From NCBI GenBank assembly GCA_030433075.1, contig JAUILI010000017.1:1-39235 (forward strand): DNA of 39,235 nucleotides. Direction: 5' to 3'. Below are positions 13,444 through 22,416 of this stretch, in pieces. The stretch is from Gammaproteobacteria bacterium (GTDB lineage: Bacteria > Pseudomonadota > Gammaproteobacteria > Pseudomonadales > Azotimanducaceae). Position numbers and translations under genes: made by a program. The notes below the pieces were generated by a model. That model was given only the letters and a program-made list of their open reading frames with translations. It searched no databases and was not told the DNA's origin. Position 1 is the first letter of the stretch. Each line of letters begins with the position of its first letter.

Positions 13444-13757
13444 AGGCAATGCGGGGGCTTCGCGAGCCCCGCATATTTCGCGACGGTTTTCGCCGGCGCG
13501 CCTCCGAAAAGCTTCATGAGGGCCATGCTGGACCCCAAGGCGGGCCCGAGCGCGGTCTTAACGGCCCGCACGAGCGCCCGGTTATTGGGCGCAATGCCAT
13601 AGCGGTCGTAGAAATCCTGGACCAACGAAATCACCGCCCGGTGGTCTTCCGTCAGCGTTCGACCCTCCGCCGCAGCCAGCGCCCCAGCGATTTCCCGCGT
13701 CCAATCCGCTCGGTTTAGGAGAAAGCCTTCCGGATCCTGGGGCGGGAGCGCCGTCAT
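13440..13757 (-). CDS. tusE: Sulfurtransferase TusE (DsrC family)
   Basis: Last carrier of the Tus relay, accepting persulfide sulfur from TusBCD and handing it to MnmA for 2-thiouridine at the tRNA wobble base. The 105 residues match DsrC/TusE in size and show [35 protein letters not shown] and the sulfur-binding penultimate Cys104 in KPPHCL. The second conserved Cys of dissimilatory DsrC, about ten residues upstream, is absent. That fits tRNA thiolation rather than sulfite reduction. Last gene of the tusDCBE group, 7 bases after tusB. Its stop overlaps that of serS on the other strand. Confidence 0.93.
   Translation of the reverse strand: MTALPPQDPEGFLLNRADWTREIAGALAAAEGRTLTEDHRAVISLVQDFYDRYGIAPNNRALVRAVKTALGPALGSSMALMKLFGGAPAKTVAKYAGLAKPPHCL
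13449..13474 (+). terminator. Hairpin after serS, inside the 3' end of tusE
   Basis: ATGCGGGG (13449-13456) pairs with CCCCGCAT (13467-13474), and the stem can extend by two pairs if one G bulges out. It begins 6 bases past the serS stop and is followed by ATTTCG, a poor T tract. A weak or factor-assisted terminator for serS is plausible. The same bases encode the end of TusE. Confidence 0.4.
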
Positions 13758-13764
13758 GATGCGC

Positions 13765-14046
13765 CTAGGCCAAAAGGCTGGGGGTGAGGGTCACCACCCG
13801 ATCCGCGCTGGCCGCGAGTTCCACGAAAGCGGCGTCATTGACCGTGGGCCAGGGGCTTTCCACGCCGCGGGCGGTGCAGTCCGCTGCGAGGGCAAAGCCT
13901 TTCACTCCCTCCGGAAGAGAAAGGGCAAGGTTGTACACCCCATCCTCAAGCAGCAGGAGCTGGTCGCCGGGCCGGAGCCACGCCTCAAGGCGCCGCGGTG
14001 GAGCGGGTAAGCGCAGGGGCAGCAAAAAGAGCGTCGAAGAGGCCAT
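13765..14046 (-). CDS. tusB: Sulfur relay subunit TusB (DsrH family)
   Basis: Small subunit of the cytosolic TusBCD hexamer that relays persulfide sulfur from TusA to TusE. The 93 residues have the DsrH hallmark DQLLLLEDGVYNL near residues 28-40. The rest is divergent, as normal for this family. The ATG overlaps the tusC stop by one base (TGATG), so translation is coupled. Identity depends on the conserved D-C-B-E gene order as much as on sequence. Confidence 0.87.
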   Translation of the reverse strand: MASSTLFLLPLRLPAPPRRLEAWLRPGDQLLLLEDGVYNLALSLPEGVKGFALAADCTARGVESPWPTVNDAAFVELAASADRVVTLTPSLLA

Positions 14047-14402
14047 CAGTAGGTCAGTACCACATCGGCGGAGCGAAGCAGGGCCGTCACCGCTTCAGCG
14101 TCGAGAAGTGGGCCCGGCAGGGCAAGGGTGTCCGGCGCTAGGGACCGCTGGGCCAGGGCCTCAGCGGCCACAAAGCATCGCTCAACTTCGAAGGCCGGCA
14201 GGGCTTCTAACAGCTGGCTCAAGTTGCGCACCCCCAGCTCGTTACCCGCTTGTGATGGCAGCAATTGAAGGACGCCATCCCCGTCAAAAAGTAGGGTGAC
14301 GGGCACGTCCAGCGCTGCCGCCGCCATGGCCGTATCAAGGGCTTCCGCCGCGCTGCTGCGCCCGTAGGGGGTGCCCTGGGAAATGATGAGCAGGGACTTC
14401 AC
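14046..14402 (-). CDS. tusC: Sulfur relay subunit TusC (DsrF family)
   Basis: Second subunit of the TusBCD sulfur-transfer complex. The 118-residue product has the DsrE/F fold signatures near the N-terminus: SQGTPYGRSSAAEALDTAM and VTLLFDGDGVLQLLPSQ. It overlaps tusD by four bases (ATGA) and tusB by one base, forming a tightly coupled operon. Length matches E. coli TusC (119). Confidence 0.9.
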   Translation of the reverse strand: MKSLLIISQGTPYGRSSAAEALDTAMAAAALDVPVTLLFDGDGVLQLLPSQAGNELGVRNLSQLLEALPAFEVERCFVAAEALAQRSLAPDTLALPGPLLDAEAVTALLRSADVVLTY

Positions 14403-14797
14403 GAGGCCACCCCAAAGGTGAGAATCCGATCGGCCGTCTGCATTTGGGCCAGGAACGTGGCCAGCCCCGCCAGTTCGAAGGGGGGCGCTAGGGTGGCCGC
14501 TTCAAACCCCGCGCGCGCAGCCTCAGGCACATCCACCAGGCCCCGACGCAGCGCCGAGGCGACGCACAGCTGAAGGGACAGGGTGCAGACTTCGGAAACC
14601 TTCGCCCACCGCGCTTGAAGATCACTTTCGTCCCGCGGCGGGCGTCGAAAACGCTGCGCTACCTGGACCCCATCGCCTTGAAAGAACACGCCCGCCAGGG
14701 TGTGCTCGGACGCAGCCACTGCCTCGGCAAAGCGCAGGGCGCTTATAGCACTGGGGCTATGGGCTGGGTCGGCTTGAACGAGGAGGGCGAAGCGCAT
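14399..14797 (-). CDS. tusD: Sulfurtransferase subunit TusD (DsrE family)
   Basis: Catalytic subunit of TusBCD. It takes persulfide sulfur from TusA and passes it to TusE. The 132 residues include HTLAGVFFQGDGV and LQLCVASALRRGLVD, where Cys78 falls at the same number as the active Cys78 of E. coli TusD. First gene of tusDCBE. It is separated from yccA by 76 bases containing a strong hairpin, and no clear ribosome site precedes its ATG. Confidence 0.92.
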   Translation of the reverse strand: MRFALLVQADPAHSPSAISALRFAEAVAASEHTLAGVFFQGDGVQVAQRFRRPPRDESDLQARWAKVSEVCTLSLQLCVASALRRGLVDVPEAARAGFEAATLAPPFELAGLATFLAQMQTADRILTFGVAS

Positions 14798-14834
14798 TAG
14801 GAGCTAGAGGTAGGCTGGCGTAGCGGTAGGAGCG

Positions 14835-14868
14835 TTGGCCCTGGCTGAGCGTGCCCAGCCAGGGCCGA
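14835..14868 (-). terminator. Strong hairpin between yccA and tusD
   Basis: GGCCCTGGCT (14837-14846) pairs perfectly with AGCCAGGGCC (14857-14866) over a 10-base loop, extendable by two weaker pairs. Read on the minus strand it starts about 6 bases after the yccA stop and no T run follows. It may end yccA transcripts partially or protect their 3' end, letting some read into tusDCBE. Confidence 0.5.
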
Positions 14869-14873
14869 AGGGC

Positions 14874-15563
14874 TTACTCGTCGCCGCCGATGCCCGCGAA
14901 GGACAGGAGGGACAGGAACACGTTGTAGAGCATGACGTAGAGCGTCACCGTCGCGCTGATGTAGTTGCGCTCGCCGCCGTGGATGATGGCGCTGGTTTGG
15001 AACGCGATCATGAGGGAGCAGATGCCCAGGAACATAGCGGAAACGGTCATGGCCAGGGCGCTGATCTCCATGAAGAGATTCGCGATGGACGCCACGAAGG
15101 CGATGATCATGCCAATCATCAGAAAGCGACCCATGCCGCTGAGATCTTTCTTCGTCACCAGCGTATAGGCGCTCATGGCAAAGAAGATTGCCGCCGTGCC
15201 GCCGAGGGCCATCACAATGGGACCGGTGCCCCGGAACTGCAGGTAGGCGTTCAGAATGGGGCCAAGTGTAAGACCCATGAAGCCCGTCAGGGCGAAGGTC
15301 AGCACAATGCCCATGCTGCTGTTTTTGGTCTTCTCGATGCCCCAAAGCAGCCCGAAGTAGGGGAGAAGCATCCAGAGGCCCAGGTAGGGCACCTTAAGCG
15401 CCATGGACGCCACAGCCGTTACGGCGCTGAAGGCCACGGTCATGGCGAGCAGTGCGTAGGTATTCCGCAGAACCTTGAGGGCGCTGGGGTCTAGGGCCGT
15501 TGATTGACCGGTAGCCACGGCGCTCGCTTGGGCGATGCGGGAGTTCGGTCGGTGCTGATCCAT
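14874..15563 (-). CDS. yccA: Bax inhibitor-1 family membrane protein YccA
   Basis: Inner-membrane protein of the BI-1/TMBIM family. In E. coli, YccA binds and modulates the quality-control protease FtsH. The 229-residue product has about seven hydrophobic segments starting near residue 33. Typical BI-1 features are the NTYALLAMTVAFSA opening, GTAAIFFAMSAYTL and the acidic C-terminal end (GIGGDE). E. coli YccA has 219 residues. The ATG at 15563 follows AGAGGA. An in-frame ATG at 15578 lacks such spacing. A good promoter lies upstream. Its position beside tusDCBE matches Pseudomonas. Confidence 0.9.
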   Translation of the reverse strand: MDQHRPNSRIAQASAVATGQSTALDPSALKVLRNTYALLAMTVAFSAVTAVASMALKVPYLGLWMLLPYFGLLWGIEKTKNSSMGIVLTFALTGFMGLTLGPILNAYLQFRGTGPIVMALGGTAAIFFAMSAYTLVTKKDLSGMGRFLMIGMIIAFVASIANLFMEISALAMTVSAMFLGICSLMIAFQTSAIIHGGERNYISATVTLYVMLYNVFLSLLSFAGIGGDE

Positions 15564-15616
15564 GGTGATCCTCTTCATTTGCCAAAAGGGGTGGGCGCAA
15601 CCGCGCTCCAAAGGCC

Positions 15617-15645
15617 TGTATACGGCGAAGCTAGGACCCTTGCAA
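15617..15645 (-). promoter_or_regulatory. Sigma-70 promoter for yccA
   Basis: On the minus strand TTGCAA (15645-15640) and TATACA (15622-15617) are separated by exactly 17 bases. Transcription would start near 15610 and give a leader of about 47 nt to the yccA ATG. Each hexamer has four of six consensus bases. Confidence 0.6.
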
Positions 15646-15690
15646 GGGGAGAAAAGTTCCCTGCCAGGGGCGCCCGGGCTCACCTTTCCC

Positions 15691-15696
15691 TATACT
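15691..15696 (+). promoter_or_regulatory. -10 element for tRNA-Ser
   Basis: TATACT at 15691-15696 ends 9 bases before the mature tRNA 5' end. This would start the transcript almost at the tRNA. The -35 region is not recognisable. Confidence 0.5.
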
Positions 15697-15705
15697 AGGG
15701 GCTCC

Positions 15706-15796
<91 letters not shown>

Positions 15797-15821
15797 CGCT
15801 CAGGGTTAGGGGAGGAGCCCG

Positions 15822-16235
15822 ATGGTTCGTAACGTACTTCAGCCCACCGGCGACCAGGTTCGCGCCTTCCGCGACCGGGCTACCGGGCAGCCCATTCAAA
15901 TGCTCAACCTCCTGAAATTCCGCTCGATCGCAGCGTACGAAGGCTCACCTGAAGCCCCAGTCTCTGGCGTTGAAGCCTACCACCGCTACGCCGCCGGCTT
16001 TCGCCGCGTTATGGAGCCCAAGGGGTGCCGCGTAGTCTACTCCGGTGATGCCCGGGGGTTCCTGATTGGCGAGGGAGAGGGTACCTGGGACGCCGTCATG
16101 CTTATCGAGTATCCCTCTACCCAAGTCATGCTCGATATGTTCCGCGACCCCGATTATCAGGCGGTGCAAATTCATCGCGAGGCCGCGCTGGAAGGACAGC
16201 TTCTTATCGAATGCGGCCCAGGCTTCAAGGTCTAG
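15822..16235 (+). CDS. DUF1330 domain protein
   Basis: A 137-residue cytosolic protein without signal peptide or membrane segment. Residues 25-110 show the DUF1330 pattern MLNLLKFR ... VSGVEAYHRYA ... WDAVMLIEYPS ... MFRDPDYQAV. This is a ferredoxin-like dimeric alpha/beta barrel related to ABM/EthD domains. Function is unknown. Several relatives sit near oxidoreductases. GGAGGAG at 15811-15817 sets the start. It begins 25 bases after tRNA-Ser and could be read from the same promoter. Its TAG stop overlaps the mltC stop on the opposite strand within a CTAG palindrome. Confidence 0.8.
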   Translation: MVRNVLQPTGDQVRAFRDRATGQPIQMLNLLKFRSIAAYEGSPEAPVSGVEAYHRYAAGFRRVMEPKGCRVVYSGDARGFLIGEGEGTWDAVMLIEYPSTQVMLDMFRDPDYQAVQIHREAALEGQLLIECGPGFKV

Positions 16236-17401
16236 CGATAGTTCGCCTCAGCGCTCCGCACCTTTTCCAGATAGCGCCGGGTTTCCGCATAGGGATGATG
16301 CCGCCGAAGACGCTCGTAGACTGCATCGCTGGCTAGGCGATTAATCTGTGCCACCGCGCGCTTCGGGTCTCGGTCAAAGGTCCGTAAAGCCGCGGAAACC
16401 CCTCCGTTGTAAGCGGCGATGGTGGCGAAGCTCCGGCTGTTGCCGTCCTTGATCTCATTCAGATAACGATCGTCGACCAAATGGAGGTAAGCGCCTCCGA
16501 TATCGATATTGAACTCCGGGTTGAAGAGGGCTTCCTTCGTGGGTTCGCCAGGCTGCTTTTTGATCTGCTTGTAAACGTCCCGGCCTGCGGTAGCCGGCAC
16601 AATCTGCATCAGTCCATAGGCCTTGGCCGGGCTAACGGCATAGGGGTTGAAGGCGCTTTCCACCTCGATCACTGCGTAGATCAGGGAAGGGCGGACGTCG
16701 TAGCGCCGGGCCGTGGCCAGGACCGCTTCCGCGTAGGCCTTTTCCCTGAGCTTTAGGTGATTGCTCACCAGGGCGACTTGTACCTGTCGCAGCGTGCGGC
16801 GCTCCCCGCTGGGAAGGGTGATGGTGCGGCTTGTCAGCTCCGAGGCCACCAGAGCTTCGGCAAAGCGCTCGGCGCGCCAGCGCCAGCGAAGGGCTTGTCC
16901 TTCCCCGTCGACGATCTGCCCTAAAAGAAAGGGTTCGGCGCCGAGGGTTGGGGCTGTATCGTCAAAAATCGCTTCGATGCGCAGGTCCTGGGGTGTGAGG
17001 ACGGTCGTGACGATGGCCTCCCTTAGCTTATCCAGAGGGGCCTCCTGGGCTACCGTTTCCACCCGAAGCCAGCCTTCGTCGAAATCCACAATGGCCCGAG
17101 CCTCGTAGGCGTTGGTGTACTTCACATAGCGATGCTCTGACGCCACCTCTGGTTGCGCCTCCGGCCAGAGGGCACGGAGCAGGGTTTCTAGCGCTTGGAC
17201 GAGCTCCGGAAGGTTTTGCAGCTCCGGAGGAAGCTGGGTACGAAGGGCTTCCTCCGCTGCAACTCGCGCGATGCGTTGCTCATTACCCGTGAGCACGGCT
17301 TCCACCAGGGCCCGGGATGGGGGGGTGGTGCAACTGCTGAGCGTGCCCATCAACAGCAGCACGAGGGCCAAACGCCCGAGGGATCCTACGCCGGTTTTCA
17401 T
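16232..17401 (-). CDS. mltC: Membrane-bound lytic murein transglycosylase C
   Basis: Lipoprotein that cleaves peptidoglycan glycan strands to 1,6-anhydromuropeptides at the outer membrane's inner face. The 389 residues begin with a lipoprotein signal ending in lipobox LSSC (21-24). A DUF3393-type domain (about 30-225) follows, then the SLT domain with catalytic Glu248 in EVESAFNP, AYGLMQIVPATAG and AAYNGG near 330-350. E. coli MltC (359) has the same two-domain layout. Upstream of it, 50 bases away, is the DUF4188 gene on the same strand, possibly co-transcribed. Confidence 0.92.
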   Translation of the reverse strand: MKTGVGSLGRLALVLLLMGTLSSCTTPPSRALVEAVLTGNEQRIARVAAEEALRTQLPPELQNLPELVQALETLLRALWPEAQPEVASEHRYVKYTNAYEARAIVDFDEGWLRVETVAQEAPLDKLREAIVTTVLTPQDLRIEAIFDDTAPTLGAEPFLLGQIVDGEGQALRWRWRAERFAEALVASELTSRTITLPSGERRTLRQVQVALVSNHLKLREKAYAEAVLATARRYDVRPSLIYAVIEVESAFNPYAVSPAKAYGLMQIVPATAGRDVYKQIKKQPGEPTKEALFNPEFNIDIGGAYLHLVDDRYLNEIKDGNSRSFATIAAYNGGVSAALRTFDRDPKRAVAQINRLASDAVYERLRRHHPYAETRRYLEKVRSAEANYR

Positions 17402-17452
17402 CCATGAACTCCGCGGCGGCGGCGGCCAGAGGCCCCGTGAATTTTCCGAAGG

Positions 17453-17932
17453 TTAGTTTGCCCCTTCTCCGGAAGCGAGGCGCTGCGCCGCCGACCGATA
17501 GGGGCCCTTCGCCTCCACCAGGGGGCCCACCTTACCGAGGCCAAAGGGCGGCATGTTGGCATAGACCGATTCAAAGGCTCCGGCCTTGGAGAGGTAGGTT
17601 TCGTGCCAGATACCTACGGAACCATCGGTGCCCACGGCGTGATTGAAGGCCTGCCAGGCCGGCAGGTGCTCGGCTTCTCGTGCGCTGGCGTAGGCCATGA
17701 GCTGATCGAGGGAGCGCCAGTATTGCACCAGAATAAGCGTTCGGGAAAACCACATCTCGTGGCTCATGAAGCCCAGCGCAGGGTTTTGATAGAGCTCCCG
17801 CAACATGCGTGGCATGGCCCGAGCCACGGGTAGCCATTTATGGATGGCCCAGGGCTTGTTGAGCCGCATACCAATGAGGAAAAGGACGACGTCCCCCTCC
17901 ACCGCAGCGGTCATGCGCGCAGCGTGGATCAT
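17453..17932 (-). CDS. DUF4188 domain protein
   Basis: A 159-residue soluble protein. The sequence matches the DUF4188 pattern: RLNKPWAIHKWLPVARAMP, MLRELYQNPALGF, a stretch with FSRTLILVQYWRSLDQL, LPAWQAFN and VGIWHETYL. The family is probably a ferredoxin-like dimeric barrel and has no assigned reaction that I can name. The start at 17932 follows GGGAGGAG. Although the frame is open to 18121, that part is the intergenic region. It is divergent from an EtaA-type monooxygenase, so the two may share control. A role in the same oxidation is inference only. Confidence 0.75.
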   Translation of the reverse strand: MIHAARMTAAVEGDVVLFLIGMRLNKPWAIHKWLPVARAMPRMLRELYQNPALGFMSHEMWFSRTLILVQYWRSLDQLMAYASAREAEHLPAWQAFNHAVGTDGSVGIWHETYLSKAGAFESVYANMPPFGLGKVGPLVEAKGPYRSAAQRLASGEGAN

Positions 17933-18032
17933 TACGCACTCCTCCCTTATTGACCCGGCGTACCGGGGACCATGAGAGGCTAGCTTGTCTCTCCAGGGGA
18001 GGCCAGGGGCCGTGGTAGGCTTCGCCGTTGAT

Positions 18033-18043
18033 CGATTTAATCG
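18033..18043. promoter_or_regulatory. Palindrome CGATT-T-AATCG, candidate operator upstream of the monooxygenase
   Basis: A perfect 5+1+5 inverted repeat lies 16 bases upstream of the monooxygenase ATG in the 126-base divergent gap. It contains TTTAAT (18036-18041), five of six matches to a -10 box, so a repressor bound here would block the start. No regulator gene is adjacent. Confidence 0.4.
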
Positions 18044-18058
18044 CTTAGGGAGGACTCC

Positions 18059-19540
18059 ATGGATCCGGTAGATGTTGTCATCGTGGGCGCAGGTATCTCG
18101 GGCATTAGCGCAGCGGTGCACCTTCGCAAGCAGTGCCCGGAGCTCAAGGTGGTCATGCTCGAGGCGCGGGGGTCCGTAGGCGGCACCTGGGATCTATTCC
18201 GCTACCCTGGGGTTCGCTCCGATTCGGACATGCACACCCTAGGCTTTGCCTTTAAGCCCTGGACCGCTGCGAAGGCCATTGCTGATGGGCCCTCCATTCG
18301 CAGCTATCTGCACGAGACCATGGATGAATACGCCCTCGGCGGTTTGGTGCGCTTTCACCACAAGGTCCTCGGCGCCGACTGGGATAGCGGGGCCCAGCGT
18401 TGGGCGCTGCGGGTGGACACGCCCCAGGGCGAATCTGTGATCACGACCCAGTTTCTCTTTATGTGCGGCGGCTACTACCGCTACGACCAAGCCTATGAGG
18501 CGCCCATCCCCGGGCTTGAGACCTTTGCGGGGCAGCGGGTACATCCGCAGTTTTGGCCGGAAGATCTGGACTACGCGGGCAAGCGCGTGGCGGTCATCGG
18601 CAGCGGCGCTACAGCCATGACCCTTGTGCCCGCCATGGCGGAGCGGGGCGCCCAGGTGACCATGGTGCAACGCTCGCCCACCTACGTAGTGTCCCGACCC
18701 GCCCAGGACCGCCTCGCCAACGCGCTAAGGTCCTTCCTTCCCAATGCTTGGGCGTACGCCCTCACTCGCTGGAAGAACATCGCCTTCCAGCGCTTTTTCT
18801 ATCAGCGCACGCGCACCAAGCCCGCGGATACGAAACGCCGCATGCTGGCCATGCTGAAGAAGGCCTTGCCCGCGGAGATGGTCGAAGCCCACTTCACGCC
18901 ACGGTACAACCCCTGGGATGAGCGGGTGTGCCTCGTCCCCGATGGGGACCTCTTCAAGGCGCTTCGGTCTGGGAAAGCGAGCGTGGTGACCGGGGAGATC
19001 GAGACGGTGACCCCGGAGGGAATCCGGCTCAAGGACGGCACCTCGGTGGAGGCGGATATTTTGGTCACCGCTACGGGGCTAAAGCTTGCGGTTCTATCGG
19101 ACATCGCCCTTAGCCGGGACGGAAACGCCATCGACCTTCCCGAGACCTATAGCTACAAGGGCATGATGTTTTCCGGGGTGCCCAATCTTGTGCAGACCTT
19201 CGGCTATATCAACGCCTCCTGGACGCTCCGCGCCGACCTCACCTCGGATTGCGTCGCACGCCTCCTGCGTCACATGAAGGACCGGGGCTTCGCCTCCGTG
19301 ACCCCGACCCTTCGGCCCGAAGACGCGAACATGCCGGCCCGCCCCTGGATCGATGATTTCTCCCCAGGGTACATGCAGCGGGAGATGCACCGCTTCCCGA
19401 AGCAGGGCACGGGGCCCTGGCGCAATACGCAGGATTTCGCAACGGACAAGCGTCTGGCGGCCGAGCCTCTGGAGGGCGATGGGGTGCTGGCCTTTGAAAC
19501 GCTGAAGGCTGGCGAAGCCGCCGTTCAAGCCGCGGCTTAG
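18059..19540 (+). CDS. Flavin-containing (Baeyer-Villiger type) monooxygenase, EtaA-like
   Basis: FAD/NADPH enzyme that inserts one oxygen from O2 into ketones, or oxidises sulfur or nitrogen. The 493-residue product has the FAD motif GAGISG (10-15), the class B segment GGTWDLFRYPGVRSDSDMHT typical of EtaA-like enzymes, and the Baeyer-Villiger fingerprint FAGQRVHPQFWP (156-167, pattern FxGxxxHxxxWP). The NADPH motif is GSGATA (181-186). Start supported by AGGGAGGA. The GNAT gene begins at the very next base after its stop. Substrate cannot be read from sequence. Ketone, thioamide or amine oxidation are all possible. Confidence 0.88.
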   Translation: MDPVDVVIVGAGISGISAAVHLRKQCPELKVVMLEARGSVGGTWDLFRYPGVRSDSDMHTLGFAFKPWTAAKAIADGPSIRSYLHETMDEYALGGLVRFHHKVLGADWDSGAQRWALRVDTPQGESVITTQFLFMCGGYYRYDQAYEAPIPGLETFAGQRVHPQFWPEDLDYAGKRVAVIGSGATAMTLVPAMAERGAQVTMVQRSPTYVVSRPAQDRLANALRSFLPNAWAYALTRWKNIAFQRFFYQRTRTKPADTKRRMLAMLKKALPAEMVEAHFTPRYNPWDERVCLVPDGDLFKALRSGKASVVTGEIETVTPEGIRLKDGTSVEADILVTATGLKLAVLSDIALSRDGNAIDLPETYSYKGMMFSGVPNLVQTFGYINASWTLRADLTSDCVARLLRHMKDRGFASVTPTLRPEDANMPARPWIDDFSPGYMQREMHRFPKQGTGPWRNTQDFATDKRLAAEPLEGDGVLAFETLKAGEAAVQAAA

Positions 19541-21143
<1,603 letters not shown>

Positions 21144-21147
21144 GACC

Positions 21148-22395
21148 TTGACCCAGCGGGTCGTCATCGGTGCGGGGGTCGTAGGCCTCACTACGGCCCT
21201 CGCGCTGCAGCGCCCCGGGGTGACCGTCACCCTCATCGACCGCCTGCCGCCGGGCTCGGGAACGAGCAGCGGCAACGCGGGCATCATCGCCACCAGTTCG
21301 GTGCATCCAGAGGCCATGCCGGGGCTACTCGCCAGTCTCCCGGCCATGCTGCTGAGCCCCCAGGGCCCCGTGCGCCTTCGCCCGAGCTTTCTTATTCAGC
21401 AATTTCCCTGGCTGCTTCGCTTTCTCGCGCAAGCACGACCTCGACGCGCGGAGGCGGCGTCCGTGGCCACGAGCGCCCTCGCTAAGCCTGCTCTTCGCTT
21501 CTGGGATGGGCTGCTCCAGCAGGTGGGCCTGCCGTCCCCCTTCACGCGGAAGGGGCTGCTCTACGCCTACGGCTCTCCTCGCGGCTTTGCCGCAGCGCTC
21601 AAAGACAATGCCTACCGAGCGCGCCGGGGCATCCCCTTTGAGATCCTTGACGGCGATGCGGCCCGCGCCCTCGAGCCGGCCCTCGCGCCGAGCCTCGCCG
21701 GGGCGATTTACGCGCCGGAGGCAGCGCACCATCCCTGGCCCCAAACCCTGTCCGATCAGCTCTTTGAGCGCTTCAGGGCACGGGGCGGCCATTTTGTCCA
21801 GGGGACAGTAAGCGCCTTGGCTCGGGAAGGTAGGCAGGTGCGTGTGCATGGGCTCGGCGCTCAGCCCCTTGCGGACCAGCTATTCCTCTGTGCTGGCGCC
21901 TACAGCGCGACACTAGCGAAGCAGCTGGGCTGGGCCGTGCCCCTAGCCACGGAGCGGGGCTACCACATCCTGCATCCGGAGCCGGGCCTTGAGCTCACGC
22001 GAACGGTGCTGTTCCCCGAGCTCGGTTTTGCGGCGACGCCCATGGCGGAGGGGCTAAGGCTGGCCGGAACGGTAGAGCTGGCGTCCCTCGAGGCGCCGCC
22101 GGCCTGGGACCGGGCCGAGGTGTTGAGCCGTAATGCGCTGAAGATGCTCCCCGCCCTAAGGGGCCCGGGGGTCAAACCCTGGCTGGGCTTTAGGCCGAGC
22201 CTTCCCGATAGCCTGCCCGTACTTGGGGCGGCGCCCGACGCGCCCCAGGGGATCTTCTTTGCCTTCGGCCATGGGCATCTAGGGCTTACCCAGGCTGCGG
22301 TCTCCGCGGCCTGCCTCGCGGCCTTGGCGGAGGGGGAGGCGCCTCCCCTGAACCTTGCGCCGTACCGGATTGATCGCCCCTTCCCCCTGCTGTAA
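21148..22395 (+). CDS. FAD-dependent amine/D-amino-acid dehydrogenase-like oxidoreductase
   Basis: DAO/DadA-family flavoprotein of 415 residues, probably oxidising an amine or amino acid with transfer of electrons to the respiratory chain. The FAD motif GAGVVGLTTALAL begins at residue 8, SSGNAGIIATSS (about 39-50) matches the DadA N-terminal region, and a C-terminal GFRPSLPDSLPVLG ... GHGHLGLTQA binds the flavin ring end. A TTG start at 21148 is the only one that keeps the Rossmann motif near the N-terminus. The ribosome site is weak, and with a 4-base gap it is probably coupled to the nitronate monooxygenase gene. Confidence 0.82.
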   Translation: MTQRVVIGAGVVGLTTALALQRPGVTVTLIDRLPPGSGTSSGNAGIIATSSVHPEAMPGLLASLPAMLLSPQGPVRLRPSFLIQQFPWLLRFLAQARPRRAEAASVATSALAKPALRFWDGLLQQVGLPSPFTRKGLLYAYGSPRGFAAALKDNAYRARRGIPFEILDGDAARALEPALAPSLAGAIYAPEAAHHPWPQTLSDQLFERFRARGGHFVQGTVSALAREGRQVRVHGLGAQPLADQLFLCAGAYSATLAKQLGWAVPLATERGYHILHPEPGLELTRTVLFPELGFAATPMAEGLRLAGTVELASLEAPPAWDRAEVLSRNALKMLPALRGPGVKPWLGFRPSLPDSLPVLGAAPDAPQGIFFAFGHGHLGLTQAAVSAACLAALAEGEAPPLNLAPYRIDRPFPLL

Positions 22396-22409
22396 GCGCT
22401 GAGCGCTTT
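22394..22409 (+). terminator. Short hairpin after the DadA-like gene
   Basis: AAGCGC-TGA-GCGCTTT (22394-22409) forms a 6-bp stem overlapping the stop codon and ends in three T residues. It sits between two convergent genes and is nearly symmetric, so it could act weakly on both. Confidence 0.35.
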
Positions 22410-22416
22410 CCAGCAC

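Noticed and set aside
13440-14797. Dissimilatory Dsr sulfur-oxidation genes
   Set aside because: The DsrE/F/H/C-like set is short, the DsrC-like protein has only the penultimate Cys, and no dsrAB is nearby, so this is the TusBCDE tRNA-thiolation relay.
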